Of a DNA stretch of 48,075 nt, positions 26,231 through 34,456 are shown one piece after another; position 1 is the first letter of the stretch, and every line of letters begins with the position of its first letter. Under the pieces are notes generated by a model. It did not search any database. It was not told the DNA's origin and saw nothing but the letters and a program-made list of their open reading frames with translations. The position numbers and the translations under genes are program-made. Source of the DNA: an uncultured Roseiflexaceae bacterium (GTDB lineage: Bacteria; Chloroflexota; Chloroflexia; Chloroflexales; Roseiflexaceae); NCBI GenBank assembly GCA_937974195.1, contig CALJIC010000043.1:1-48075 (forward strand), written 5' to 3'.

Positions 26231-27286
26231 CTACTCCTCGACGATCAGCGCCGTGACCATGCCGAACATCCCGTGCTCGCCCTCGGCGTGCGAGAGGATG
26301 TGGCAGTGGAAGGCCCAGACCCCCGGCTCGGTGCAGTCCACGATCACGTCCCAGCGCTCGCCCGGCGCGACGTTCACCGTGTCGCACAGGTAGGGCTGCG
26401 GCAGGTTCCAGCCGTCGCGCGCGAACACCAGCTGCGGCAGGCCGTGCAGGTGCATCGGGTGGATCATCAGCCCTTCGTTCATGTAGCGGAAGCGCACCTT
26501 CTGGCCCAGCTTGGCGACGTACTTCTCGGTGGCCGGGAAGCCCTTGCCGTTGAGCGTGAAGCCGCCGTTCTGATCGTTCAGGATGATCGTGTAGTCCAGG
26601 TCGTACTCCGGGTCCTGCGCCCGGTTCTTCGGCTCGATGATGAACGCGCCCAGCAGCCCCTTGCCGACCTGCTTGGTCGAGTTGTGGTGCGAGTGGTACA
26701 TGTGCGAGCCGGGGTTCTTGGCGACGAACTCGTAGGTGAAGGTCTCGCCCGGCTTGATCGGCGGCTGCGTGATGAACGGCACGCCGTCCATGCTGTTCGG
26801 CACCATCACGCCGTGCGGGTGCACCGAGGTGCTCTCGGGCAGCTCGTTCTTGACCACCAGCCGGACGGTGTCGCCCTCGGTGACGCGGATCTCGGGGCCG
26901 GGCATGGTGCCGTTGTAGGTCCAGGCCTTGACGACGTTGCCGGGCGCCACCTCCCAGTCGACGACCTTGCAGGTCAGCTCGAACACCTTGACGTCGCCGT
27001 CCATGCGCGGCTCCAGCGGCCGGCCGCCGTACGGCGTATCGATGCCCTGGACGAAGAGCTTGACCCCCTCCTCGTGCATCGCGTCCATCTCGTCGGGGGT
27101 CATCCCGCCCGGCGACGGCTGCGGGTCCTCCGACTGAGCCTGCGCCGGGGCGCTGGTCGACGCGCCTGCCCGGTTGCCGCACGCAGTCAGCAGCCCGCCG
27201 ACCACCGGTACGCCGACGCCCAGCGAGGCGCCCTTAAGAAACCCTCGTCGCGTGACGCGCGTCTGCTCTCGTGTGTTGCTGCTCAT
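26231..27286 (-). CDS. Two-domain multicopper oxidase, Tat-exported lipoprotein
   Basis: A 351-residue oxidase. The N-terminus has the Tat motif TRRGFLKGAS (residues 12-21) and a lipobox LLTAC (Cys36), so it is folded and copper-loaded in the cytoplasm and then anchored outside. Copper ligands are in VHPHGVM, YHSHHNS, HPMHLHG and the C-terminal HCHILSHAEGEHGM. Two cupredoxin domains with both T1 and T2/T3 type motifs suggest a laccase-like or nitrite-reductase-like two-domain enzyme. A GGAGG lies 14 bases before the ATG, which is rather far. It may serve metal or phenol oxidation; a link to the copper chaperones at 16 kb is possible but unproven. Confidence 0.9.
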   Translation of the reverse strand: MSSNTREQTRVTRRGFLKGASLGVGVPVVGGLLTACGNRAGASTSAPAQAQSEDPQPSPGGMTPDEMDAMHEEGVKLFVQGIDTPYGGRPLEPRMDGDVKVFELTCKVVDWEVAPGNVVKAWTYNGTMPGPEIRVTEGDTVRLVVKNELPESTSVHPHGVMVPNSMDGVPFITQPPIKPGETFTYEFVAKNPGSHMYHSHHNSTKQVGKGLLGAFIIEPKNRAQDPEYDLDYTIILNDQNGGFTLNGKGFPATEKYVAKLGQKVRFRYMNEGLMIHPMHLHGLPQLVFARDGWNLPQPYLCDTVNVAPGERWDVIVDCTEPGVWAFHCHILSHAEGEHGMFGMVTALIVEE

Positions 27287-27337
27287 GGCGTCTGAGTTTT
27301 CCTCCGCATTAAGCTGCGCTCATCATTACGGGTTGCT

Positions 27338-27491
27338 CGGAGAGGCGAAGTCTCCCCGAAGTCTCCACCTTCCGCAGCCGCGCGGCTGAAGAAGGGGATC
27401 TTTGGAGGGTCGCTGGCCCTCCGAACCTCCCTGCGAGGGAGGGTGGTCGTGCCGACCGCCTGGAGGGGTTTGGGGAGGCGAAGCCTCCCCA
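27338..27491. repeat. Cluster of dispersed palindromes in the oxidase / cobalamin-protein gap
   Basis: The 457-base divergent gap 27287-27743 holds no gene I can support. It contains GGAGA-GGCGAAG-TCTCC (about 27338-27356), GGAGGG-TCGCTGG-CCCTCC (27404-27422), CTCCC-TGCGA-GGGAG (about 27427-27441) and TGGGGAGGC-GAA-GCCTCCCCA (27471-27491). They belong to the same GGAGG-type family as the block at 25.7-26.2 kb. Near 27652 is CGACAA-CAA-TTGTCG, a short inverted repeat possibly of operator type. Confidence 0.6.
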
Positions 27492-27706
27492 GGAGCTCCC
27501 CTTTTCCACCGCAGAGCGGCGGAGCGTTTAGTCTGTGGCGCGGGCCCGCCCAGCCTCCCGGCGGCAAGCGGCCCCGGCGGGCCAGCGGCGCTCCAGACTT
27601 CACTGCGCCACATCATAGTGGCCGCAGGCCCCTTTGAGAGAGAAGCGACAACAATTGTCGGTGAAGGAGCGTCAACCGAACGGGCCACCTGGTGTAGCCG
27701 CTGTGC

Positions 27707-27712
27707 TATAAT
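27707..27712 (+). promoter_or_regulatory. -10 box of the cobalamin-binding protein gene
   Basis: A perfect TATAAT preceded by GTGC, 31 bases before the ATG at 27744. No good -35 box is visible at the usual distance. Confidence 0.55.
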
Positions 27713-27743
27713 GCAAGTGGGACAGCCACGCGGGGAGGGGCAC

Positions 27744-28700
27744 ATGCGGATCGTCTCTCTGCTCCCAAGCGCGACCGAGATCGTCTGCGCCTTGGGTCTC
27801 GAAGATGCCCTGGTCGGCGTGACCCACGAGTGCGACTATCCCGCCGGCGTGCGCGAACTCCCGGTGGTTACGCGCAGCCTGCTCGACCACCACGACTGGC
27901 CCTCGGATGAGATCGACCACCACGTCAGCCGCCAGCTGCGCGATGGCCTCAGCCTCTACGAGCTCGATAGCGAGCTGCTGCTCGAACTTCGCCCGGATCT
28001 GATCCTGACGCAGTCGCTGTGCGCGGTGTGCGCTGTGAGCTACGGCGCGGTGCAGCGCGTCGTCAGCGACATCACCGACATCTTTGCGCCCGTGGCACCA
28101 CGTGTGCTCACACTTGAGCCGGGCACGCTCGCCGATGTGCTGCAGACGTTCGTCGCCGTGGGCGCGGCGGCCGGCGTGGAGCAGCGGGCGGAGCGGCTGG
28201 TGGCGGAGGTGCAGGCTCGCATCGAGCGCGTGCGCGAGCGCGTGCAGCAGGCGCGCACGCGGCCGCGGGTGGCCTTCCTCGAGTGGCTCGACCCGGCGTT
28301 TGGCCCGGGGCACTGGATGCCGGAGCTGGTCGAGCTCGCCGGCGGGAAGCCCGGGCTCGGGCGCGCGGGCGCGGCGTCGCGCCACGTCCCGTGGGACGAC
28401 GTGATCGCCTTTGCGCCGGAGGTGATCGTCGTCGCGCCGTGTGGCTTCGGGGTGCAGCGCGCGCTCAAGGAGGCGGCGGAGGTGCTGCCGCGCCGCCACG
28501 CGTGGGGCGCGCTGCCGGCCGTCAGGCGCGGGTGCGTCTACGTGGCCGACGGCAGCGCGTACTTCAGCCGCCCGGGGCCGCGGATCGCCGAGAGCCTCGA
28601 GCTGCTCGCGGAGCTGGTGCACCCCGAGCTGTGCGACGGGTGGGGGCCGGCGGGCGCGTGGCAGCGTCTCGTGCCCCAGGCGGTTGTGGCGGATACATAG
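27744..28700 (+). CDS. BtuF-like cobalamin/metal-chelate binding protein without signal peptide
   Basis: A 318-residue TroA/BtuF-fold protein: MRIVSLLPSATEIVCALGLED start, THECDYP, the long DLILTQSLCAVCAVSYGAV strand and the RPRVAFLEWLDPAFGPGHWMPELVELAGG and VAPCGFGVQRALKE segments typical of the putative cobalamin-binding group. There is no signal peptide or lipobox, so unlike BtuF it is probably cytoplasmic or leaves by another route. The start is ATG 27744, with GGGGAGGGG 4 bases before it. No BtuC or BtuD genes are adjacent. Confidence 0.87.
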   Translation: MRIVSLLPSATEIVCALGLEDALVGVTHECDYPAGVRELPVVTRSLLDHHDWPSDEIDHHVSRQLRDGLSLYELDSELLLELRPDLILTQSLCAVCAVSYGAVQRVVSDITDIFAPVAPRVLTLEPGTLADVLQTFVAVGAAAGVEQRAERLVAEVQARIERVRERVQQARTRPRVAFLEWLDPAFGPGHWMPELVELAGGKPGLGRAGAASRHVPWDDVIAFAPEVIVVAPCGFGVQRALKEAAEVLPRRHAWGALPAVRRGCVYVADGSAYFSRPGPRIAESLELLAELVHPELCDGWGPAGAWQRLVPQAVVADT

Positions 28701-28783
28701 GTTAGGTAATGGATGGGACAGAGCTGCAGGCGGCGCATCGATCCGGATCGGCGCTCGATACTGTCCCCTAGGAGATAGAGCCC

Positions 28784-30748
28784 ATGGCCCAGCACGAACC
28801 GACGATCTCCAGCATCCTGCTGGAGCTGGCGGAGCAGTACAGCGGCGTCGTCGCCGAGCGCGAGATCCTCGACCGGGTGCTCGCGCGGCGGCCGAGCCGA
28901 GCCAAAGATCCGTACGCCAGCATCCGCGAGAAGCTGCGCTTCGAGGCGACCGCGGTCGGGTGGGTGCGCCTCGGCGGCGGCGAGCTCGTGCCGCTGCGGG
29001 TGGTGCTCGAGGGCCTGCGCTTCCGCGTGATCCCCAGCGAGGAGGAGATAGAGGGCGACATGCTGCTGCGCGTGCGCCTCGCCCCGTTCGCCCCGCTCTA
29101 CCGGCGCGACCTGCGCCTCGAGGACGCCTCGGGGCGCGCGATCCCGCTGCGCGAGGTCGCGCTGGCGCTCGGCGAGGGGCTGTTCGGCCCGGCGAGCGCG
29201 CCCGCCCTGTCGCTCGGCGGCTGGTACCGCCGCACTGGCTTCCACGCCGGGGACAGCATCCTGGTGTCGATCACGCGCGCGACGCCGCTCACCATGCGCT
29301 TCGAGCGCGAGCCGGCCGCCGCCTTCCGCCTCGACGATGTCCTGGCGCAGGACCGCGAGCTGCTCGACGCCATCGCCGAGCACACGGCGCGCGGCCGCAG
29401 CGAGGCGGTCTCCCCGGAGGAGAGCCTGCTGCCGATCTACGCCCGCGCCCCCTGGCGCACCGGCTACCCCGGCCGCCCGTGGCGCGACCTGGTGGCGAGC
29501 GACCCGCGGCTGCGCCTGGTGGACGGCCTGTTCATCTCGGCCACCGGCTTCCAGCGCGGGCCGCACTGGCTCGGCCCGGGCGCGGAGGAGGCCGCGGCCA
29601 GCGAGCTGCTCGACGCGATCGCCAGCCTGCAGGAGCAGATGCTCGCCAGCCGGCGCGCCGCCGCCGCCCGCGAGCTGTGGAACGGCACGGCCCAGCGCGC
29701 CTCCACCGCGCGCGTCATCCCCGGCGGCCAGTCCGGCACCCCGACCGTGGTGTACCTCGAGCCGGTGAACGCGCTCGAGGACCACACCGCCCACATCGAG
29801 GAGCGGCTGGCGCGCGGCGGGTACGACGAGGAGGGCTGGAGCGACGCGTTCGCCGACGCGCCGGACTACGAGCCGGAGAACGCCTACGGGCAGGGCTTCG
29901 ACGAGGACGACGAGGACTTCGACGACGACGAGTTCGAGGACGACCCGCTGTTCGAGATCGACGACATCGACGACATGCGCGAGTTCATGGAGCAGAACCC
30001 TGGGCTGGCCGAGGCGGCCCAGAAGCTCATGGCCGCGCTCACGCCGGATGAGGTCGATCGCCTGCAGCGCGCCGACGCGCCCGAGGAGGTGCAGAACATC
30101 CTCGCCGCGCGCTTCCACAAGCTGCTGCCGCACGAGCCGTCGCTCTTCGCGACGCTGGTGCCCTACACCCCCGACGACGAGGAGGAGGGCGACACCAGCC
30201 TCGGGCTGGTCGGCGACGTGCTCTTCGACGACGAGGACGATGACGACGAGTGGGACGACCCGCTGGACGGCGGGCGCTGGCGGTCGGACGAGCTGGGCGA
30301 CGAGCCCTCCCCGGCGGAGGCGGCGCTCGAGCGCAGCAACGAGCTGATGGAGCGCTTCTACCAGCACCTGATCCTGCAGGGCAAGAGCGAGGCGACGGCC
30401 GCCAACCGCACCGGCGACCTGTGGGTCTACGCCGACTTCCTGGCGAACTACTACAACCGCAGCCTGGACGAAGGGGACTACGCGACGCTCGACGAGTGTC
30501 TGTTCTTCTTCTACCCGCGCAAGATCCTCAACAGCTCGCCGCGCGCCGCGCGCGAGATGTGCACGTCGATCAAGCAGTTCTACGCCTTCCTGCGCGCCGA
30601 GGGCGTGGCGGACGACGCGTTCGCGCGCGAGATGTGGCGCCGCCGCGACCAGGCCGCCCAAGTCGTCGAGCTGTACCAGCGGATCGACGGCGAGTCGCCG
30701 CAGTTCGAGCGGCTCTTCGCCAGGCTGTTCGCCCCGTACACCGCCTGA
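28784..30748 (+). CDS. Large acidic protein: winged-helix-like N-terminus and orphan recombinase core-binding (SAM-like) C-terminus
   Basis: A 654-residue protein with no full-length family that I know. Residues 8-70 (ILLELAEQYSGVVAEREILDRVLAR ... VGWVRLGG) look like a winged helix of the HARE-HTH type. The middle has a second globular part and two acidic runs (about 371-390, FDEDDEDFDDDEFEDD; about 480-496). Residues 516-607 match the N-terminal core-binding domain of tyrosine recombinases (ELMERFYQHLILQGKSEATA ... SIKQFYAFLRAEG), but no catalytic R-HxxR-Y domain follows. It may be a DNA-organising or regulatory protein. AGGAG lies 8 bases before the ATG. Confidence 0.82.
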   Translation: MAQHEPTISSILLELAEQYSGVVAEREILDRVLARRPSRAKDPYASIREKLRFEATAVGWVRLGGGELVPLRVVLEGLRFRVIPSEEEIEGDMLLRVRLAPFAPLYRRDLRLEDASGRAIPLREVALALGEGLFGPASAPALSLGGWYRRTGFHAGDSILVSITRATPLTMRFEREPAAAFRLDDVLAQDRELLDAIAEHTARGRSEAVSPEESLLPIYARAPWRTGYPGRPWRDLVASDPRLRLVDGLFISATGFQRGPHWLGPGAEEAAASELLDAIASLQEQMLASRRAAAARELWNGTAQRASTARVIPGGQSGTPTVVYLEPVNALEDHTAHIEERLARGGYDEEGWSDAFADAPDYEPENAYGQGFDEDDEDFDDDEFEDDPLFEIDDIDDMREFMEQNPGLAEAAQKLMAALTPDEVDRLQRADAPEEVQNILAARFHKLLPHEPSLFATLVPYTPDDEEEGDTSLGLVGDVLFDDEDDDDEWDDPLDGGRWRSDELGDEPSPAEAALERSNELMERFYQHLILQGKSEATAANRTGDLWVYADFLANYYNRSLDEGDYATLDECLFFFYPRKILNSSPRAAREMCTSIKQFYAFLRAEGVADDAFAREMWRRRDQAAQVVELYQRIDGESPQFERLFARLFAPYTA

Positions 30749-30760
30749 TGATCGGAGACG

Positions 30761-30790
30761 GCGAGGGGCGGAGCGCGCTCCGCCCCTCGC
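30761..30790. terminator. Perfect 30-base palindrome after the acidic protein gene
   Basis: GCGAGGGGCGGAGCG followed by its exact reverse complement. It lies 12 bases past the stop and has no T run, so it may act as a terminator or mRNA-stabilising stem. The remaining gap up to 30913 shows no gene and no clear promoter. Confidence 0.5.
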
Positions 30791-30913
30791 AGATCCCAGA
30801 TTGTAGGTTGTCCTCAGCGACAGCCTCAGTCTGCCGTCCGCGAGCCGTTGGGCGGGCTGCAGCGCCGCCTGCCGCCCGCGCCGTCCGCACTCTGCAATTT
30901 CCAACATCTGCCG

Positions 30914-32719
30914 ATGATCACATACACGGTCTCCATGCCCGAGCCGCACACGCACCTGTACCACGTGCAGGTCGACATCCCCGATGTGGCCGGGCGCACG
31001 CTCGATGTCTGCCTCCCAGTGTGGACCCCCGGCTCCTACATGGTCCGCGAGTACGCCCGGCACGTCCAGCGGTTCGAGGCCCGGGCGGGCGGCCGCGCGC
31101 TCTCCTGGCGCAAGATCGACAAGTCCACCTGGCGGGTGGAGAGCGGCGGCGCGGAGAGCGTGACGGTCAGCTACCAGGTGTACGCCTTCGAGCTCACGGT
31201 GCGCACCAGCCACCTCGACGGCACGCACGCGTACTTCAACCCGGCGTCGATCTGCATGTATGTGCCCGGCCGCACCGCCGAGCCGCTCACCATCCACGTC
31301 GTCACCCCCGACGGGTGGCGCGTCACCACCGGGCTGGACCTGGTCGCCGAGGAGTCCGGCACGGTCAACCAGCTCACCGGCACGATCCAGGGCTCGTCGT
31401 TCTTCGTCCGGCGGCACACCTTCGAGGCCGAGGACTACGACCACCTGGTGGACTCGCCGTTCGAGTGCGGCACGCACCGGCTGCTGACCTTCGAGGTGGA
31501 CGGCATCCCGCACGAGATCGCGATCTGGGGGCACGGCAACGAGGACGAGGCCCAGCTGCTGGAGGACACGCGGCGGATCGTGGAGGCGGCGCGCGACCTG
31601 TTCGGGGAGCTGCCCTACAAGCGCTACGTCTTCATCCTGCACCTGGTGGACGGCCAGTACGGCGGGCTGGAGCACCGCAACAGCGTCTCGAACATCTACC
31701 CGCGCTGGGAGTTCCGGCCGCGCAGGAGCTACGAGCGCTTCCTCGGCCTCACCTCGCACGAGTTCTACCACGTCTGGAACGTCAAGCGCATCCGGCCCGC
31801 GACGCTCGGCCCGTTCGACTACAGCCGCGAGAACTACACCCGCCAGCTGTGGGTCGCCGAGGGGATCACCAGCTACTACGACAACCTGATCCTGGTGCGG
31901 GCCGGGCTGGCCACGCCGGAGCGCTACCTGGAGTGGCTCGCCGATGACATCAAGGCGCTCCAGAGCCAGCCCGGCCGCGCGCTGCAGAGCCTGGAGCAGA
32001 GCAGCTTCGACACCTGGATCAAGCTCTACCGGCCGGACGAGAACAGCGCCAACTCGAGCATCTCGTACTACCTGAAGGGCAGCCTGGTGGCGCTGCTGCT
32101 GGACATGGAGATCCGCAACCAGAGCGGCGGCGCGCGCTCGCTGGACGACGTGATGCGCTACCTGTACGGGCAGTACCGCGAGGACGGCGCCGGCTTCCCC
32201 GAGGAGCACGGCTTCCTGGCCGCCGTCGAGTCGGTCGCCGGCGAGGCCGGCGGCCTGTACCGCGACCTGTTCGAGCGCTATGTGGCCGGCGCCGAGGAGC
32301 TGGACTACGACCGCGCGCTGGGCATGGCCGGGCTGCGGCTGGAGTGGAGCCACTCGGACGCGCAGAACGGCGCCGCGCCCGCCTGGCACGGGCTGCGCCT
32401 GAAGACCGACCACGGCCGCCTCAAGGTCCAGGCGGTGCGCGCCGACGGCCCGGCGTACACGGCGGGGATCTACGCCGGCGACGAGATCATCGCGCTCGAC
32501 GGCGTGCGGGTGGACGAGGAGCGGCTCAAGGCGCGTATCTCCGAGCGCCAGCCCGGCGACACGGTCACGTTCAGCCTGTTCCGCCGCGACGACCTGCTGC
32601 ACGTGCCGCTGACCCTCGCGCCCGCCCCGCCCGACACGCTGAAGATCGTCCCGGTCGAGAACCCGACCGACGAGCAGCGGCGGGTGTATGAGTCGTGGCT
32701 CGGCTCCGCGCTCCCGTGA
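30914..32719 (+). CDS. M61-family metallopeptidase with PDZ domain
   Basis: A 601-residue glycyl-aminopeptidase-like enzyme. Residues 1-165 are the N-terminal beta domain (WTPGSYMVREYARHV is the family hallmark). The zinc site is HEFYH at 282-286 with the downstream Glu in WVAEGITSYYDNL, as in M1/M61 thermolysin-like folds. A PDZ domain lies at about 500-590 (VQAVRADGPAYTAGIYAGDEIIALDGVRV). No signal peptide is visible, so it is probably cytoplasmic. The start is ATG 30914 (MITYTVSMPEP), without a ribosome binding site. The amidase gene follows by 39 bases. Confidence 0.93.
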   Translation: MITYTVSMPEPHTHLYHVQVDIPDVAGRTLDVCLPVWTPGSYMVREYARHVQRFEARAGGRALSWRKIDKSTWRVESGGAESVTVSYQVYAFELTVRTSHLDGTHAYFNPASICMYVPGRTAEPLTIHVVTPDGWRVTTGLDLVAEESGTVNQLTGTIQGSSFFVRRHTFEAEDYDHLVDSPFECGTHRLLTFEVDGIPHEIAIWGHGNEDEAQLLEDTRRIVEAARDLFGELPYKRYVFILHLVDGQYGGLEHRNSVSNIYPRWEFRPRRSYERFLGLTSHEFYHVWNVKRIRPATLGPFDYSRENYTRQLWVAEGITSYYDNLILVRAGLATPERYLEWLADDIKALQSQPGRALQSLEQSSFDTWIKLYRPDENSANSSISYYLKGSLVALLLDMEIRNQSGGARSLDDVMRYLYGQYREDGAGFPEEHGFLAAVESVAGEAGGLYRDLFERYVAGAEELDYDRALGMAGLRLEWSHSDAQNGAAPAWHGLRLKTDHGRLKVQAVRADGPAYTAGIYAGDEIIALDGVRVDEERLKARISERQPGDTVTFSLFRRDDLLHVPLTLAPAPPDTLKIVPVENPTDEQRRVYESWLGSALP

Positions 32720-32758
32720 TCCGGGGGGCGCGCCCAGACAGTTGAAAGGATGCGGTTT

Positions 32759-34162
32759 GTGACTCAGCTCATTGACCTCACCATCTCTGAGGCCGCGGAG
32801 CTGCTGCGCACGCGCGCGCTCGGGCCGGTGGAGCTGGCGCAGGCGCACCTGGAGCGCATCGAGGCGCTCGACGGCCGCCTGAACTGCTTCATCACCCGCA
32901 CGCCCGAGCTGGCGCTCGAGCAGGCGCGCGCCGCCGAGGCGGAGATCGGCGCCGGCCGCTACCGCGGCCCGCTCCACGGCATCCCGCTGGCGCTGAAGGA
33001 CCTGTACTACACCAAGGGCATCCGCACCACCGCCGGCTCCGCGTTCCTCTCCGACTTTGTGCCGGAGGAGGACGCGGTGGCGGTCCAGCGGCTCGCGGCG
33101 GCCGGCGCGGTGATGCTCGGCAAGCTCAACATGCACGAGTGGGCGCTGGGGCTCACCAATGAGAACCCGCACTACGGCGCGGTCCGCAACCCGTGGGACC
33201 TGGAGCGCGCGCCGGGCGGATCGTCGGGCGGCTCCGGCGCGGCGCTCGCGGCCGGCATGTGCATGGGCTCGCTCGGCAGCGACACCGGCGGCTCGATCCG
33301 CGTCCCGGCCGCGCTGTGCGGCGTGACCGGGCTGAAGCCGACCTTCGGGCGGGTCAGCGCGCGCGGTGTGGTGCCGCTGAGCTGGAACCTGGACCACTGC
33401 GGCCCGCTCGGCCGCAGCGTGCGCGACGTCGCGCTGCTGCTGCAGGCGATCGCCGGCTACGACCCGGACGACCCGTACTCGGCCGATGTGCCGGTGGACG
33501 ACTACCTGGCGGGGATCGAGCAGGGGGTGCGCGGGCTGCGCGTCGGCCTGGTGGCGGCCGGCGCCTACCTGGACGCCGCCGACGCCGAGGTGCTGGCGGC
33601 GGTGCGCGCGGCCGCGGCGACGTTCGAGTCGCTCGGCGCCCGCGTCGAGGAGGTCGACCTCTCCGACGCGCTGGAGGCGGCGCAGATGAACGCGCTCATG
33701 GTCACGAGCGATGCCGCCGCCTACCACCAGGAGCGGCTGCGCGACGCGCCCGAGCGCTTCGGCGAGGACGTGCGGGCGCGGATGCTGCGCGGCGCGGCGT
33801 ACACCTCGACCGAGTACATCCTGGCCCGCCGGACGCAGACGCTGTGGCGGCGGCGGCTCGAGCGGCTGTTCGAGCGCTTCGACCTGCTGGCGCTGCCGGC
33901 GACCCCGGTGCCGGCGCCGCGCCTCGGCGCCGACGCGATCGAGGCGGCCCGGAGCCTGACCCGCTTCACCGGCCCGTTCAATCTGGCGGGCGTCCCGGCG
34001 CTGGCGCTGCCGTGTGGATTCACGTCCGGTGCCGGCGGCGCGCCGCTGCCGATCGGGCTGCAGCTCGTGGCGCGCCACTGGGCCGAGGGGCTGCTGCTGC
34101 GCGCGGGGCACGCCTACGAGCAGGCGACCGAGTGGCACCGCCGGCGCCCAGCGCTGGCCTGA
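32759..34162 (+). CDS. Amidase-signature enzyme (GatA-like)
   Basis: A 467-residue amidase. The Ser-cisSer-Lys triad is present: Lys in PLALKDLYYTKG (about residue 80), cis-Ser in APGGSSGGSGAA and nucleophile Ser in DTGGSIRVP (about 179). It resembles the A subunit of the Glu-tRNA amidotransferase, but gatB and gatC are not adjacent, so it may be a stand-alone amidase. I choose GTG 32759 (MTQLIDLTISEAAELL) because AAAGGA lies 8 bases upstream, whereas ATG 32750 overlaps that site. Residues 300-400 are more divergent than in true GatA. A strong terminator follows. Confidence 0.88.
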   Translation: MTQLIDLTISEAAELLRTRALGPVELAQAHLERIEALDGRLNCFITRTPELALEQARAAEAEIGAGRYRGPLHGIPLALKDLYYTKGIRTTAGSAFLSDFVPEEDAVAVQRLAAAGAVMLGKLNMHEWALGLTNENPHYGAVRNPWDLERAPGGSSGGSGAALAAGMCMGSLGSDTGGSIRVPAALCGVTGLKPTFGRVSARGVVPLSWNLDHCGPLGRSVRDVALLLQAIAGYDPDDPYSADVPVDDYLAGIEQGVRGLRVGLVAAGAYLDAADAEVLAAVRAAAATFESLGARVEEVDLSDALEAAQMNALMVTSDAAAYHQERLRDAPERFGEDVRARMLRGAAYTSTEYILARRTQTLWRRRLERLFERFDLLALPATPVPAPRLGADAIEAARSLTRFTGPFNLAGVPALALPCGFTSGAGGAPLPIGLQLVARHWAEGLLLRAGHAYEQATEWHRRRPALA

Positions 34163-34183
34163 GCGGCGGGCAAAGCATAAAAA

Positions 34184-34220
34184 GGCGCTGGCCTGGGAGC
34201 GAAACTCCCAGGCCAGCGCC
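34184..34220. terminator. Strong bidirectional intrinsic terminator
   Basis: A 16-pair perfect stem (34184-34199 with 34205-34220), loop CGAAA, with AAAAA on one side and CTTTT on the other. It ends the plus-strand amidase transcript and, with a better U-run (TTTTTATG), the minus-strand micro-transcript that starts near 34340. Confidence 0.92.
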
Positions 34221-34233
34221 CTTTTCGTGCTAT

Positions 34234-34308
34234 TCAGTCGTCGGCGTAGGGGCCCGATTCAGGGCAGTCGCCGCCAGGTGCGTCGGTGGGCAGGTCGTCG
34301 TAGTTCAT
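34234..34308 (-). CDS. Candidate 24-residue acidic peptide
   Basis: ATG 34308 to TGA 34234 reads MNYDDLPTDAPGGDCPE then SGPYADD: seven acidic residues, one Cys and no basic residue. AGGAG lies 7 bases before the ATG. The frame has its own promoter (34347-34376) and ends 14 bases before a perfect terminator stem, so it is a self-contained transcription unit of about 160 bases. An overlapping +1-frame ORF from ATG 34333 (MSRQEWRHELRRPAHRR...), also after AGGAG, is a strongly basic alternative; the two cannot be separated by eye. It lies 148 bases downstream of the ATP-grasp gene on the same strand. Function unknown. Confidence 0.5.
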   Translation of the reverse strand: MNYDDLPTDAPGGDCPESGPYADD

Positions 34309-34346
34309 GGCGCCACTCCTGTCTGCTCATCTCTTCTCCTGAGCGC

Positions 34347-34376
34347 AGTCTAGTGGCGGCGCGCTTCTACGACCAA
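34347..34376 (-). promoter_or_regulatory. Promoter of the micro-transcript
   Basis: Minus strand TTGGTC (34371-34376), 18 bases, TAGACT (34347-34352). The start is expected near 34340, which places both small ATGs (34333 and 34308) within the first 35 bases of the RNA. Confidence 0.55.
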
Positions 34377-34456
34377 GCCTCGTACATTACAGCTTCATAC
34401 AGTTCGCGTGGGCGGCGTCCTCCGTTCGCCAGGGCGCGGCGGGGAGGGCGAGGCGG

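Noticed and set aside
28538..34138. Very long minus-strand open frame opposite the acidic protein, M61 and amidase genes
   Set aside because: It is the antisense shadow of three well-supported genes; it is rich in Arg/Ala/Val/His-type shadow composition and has no domain or ribosome binding site.
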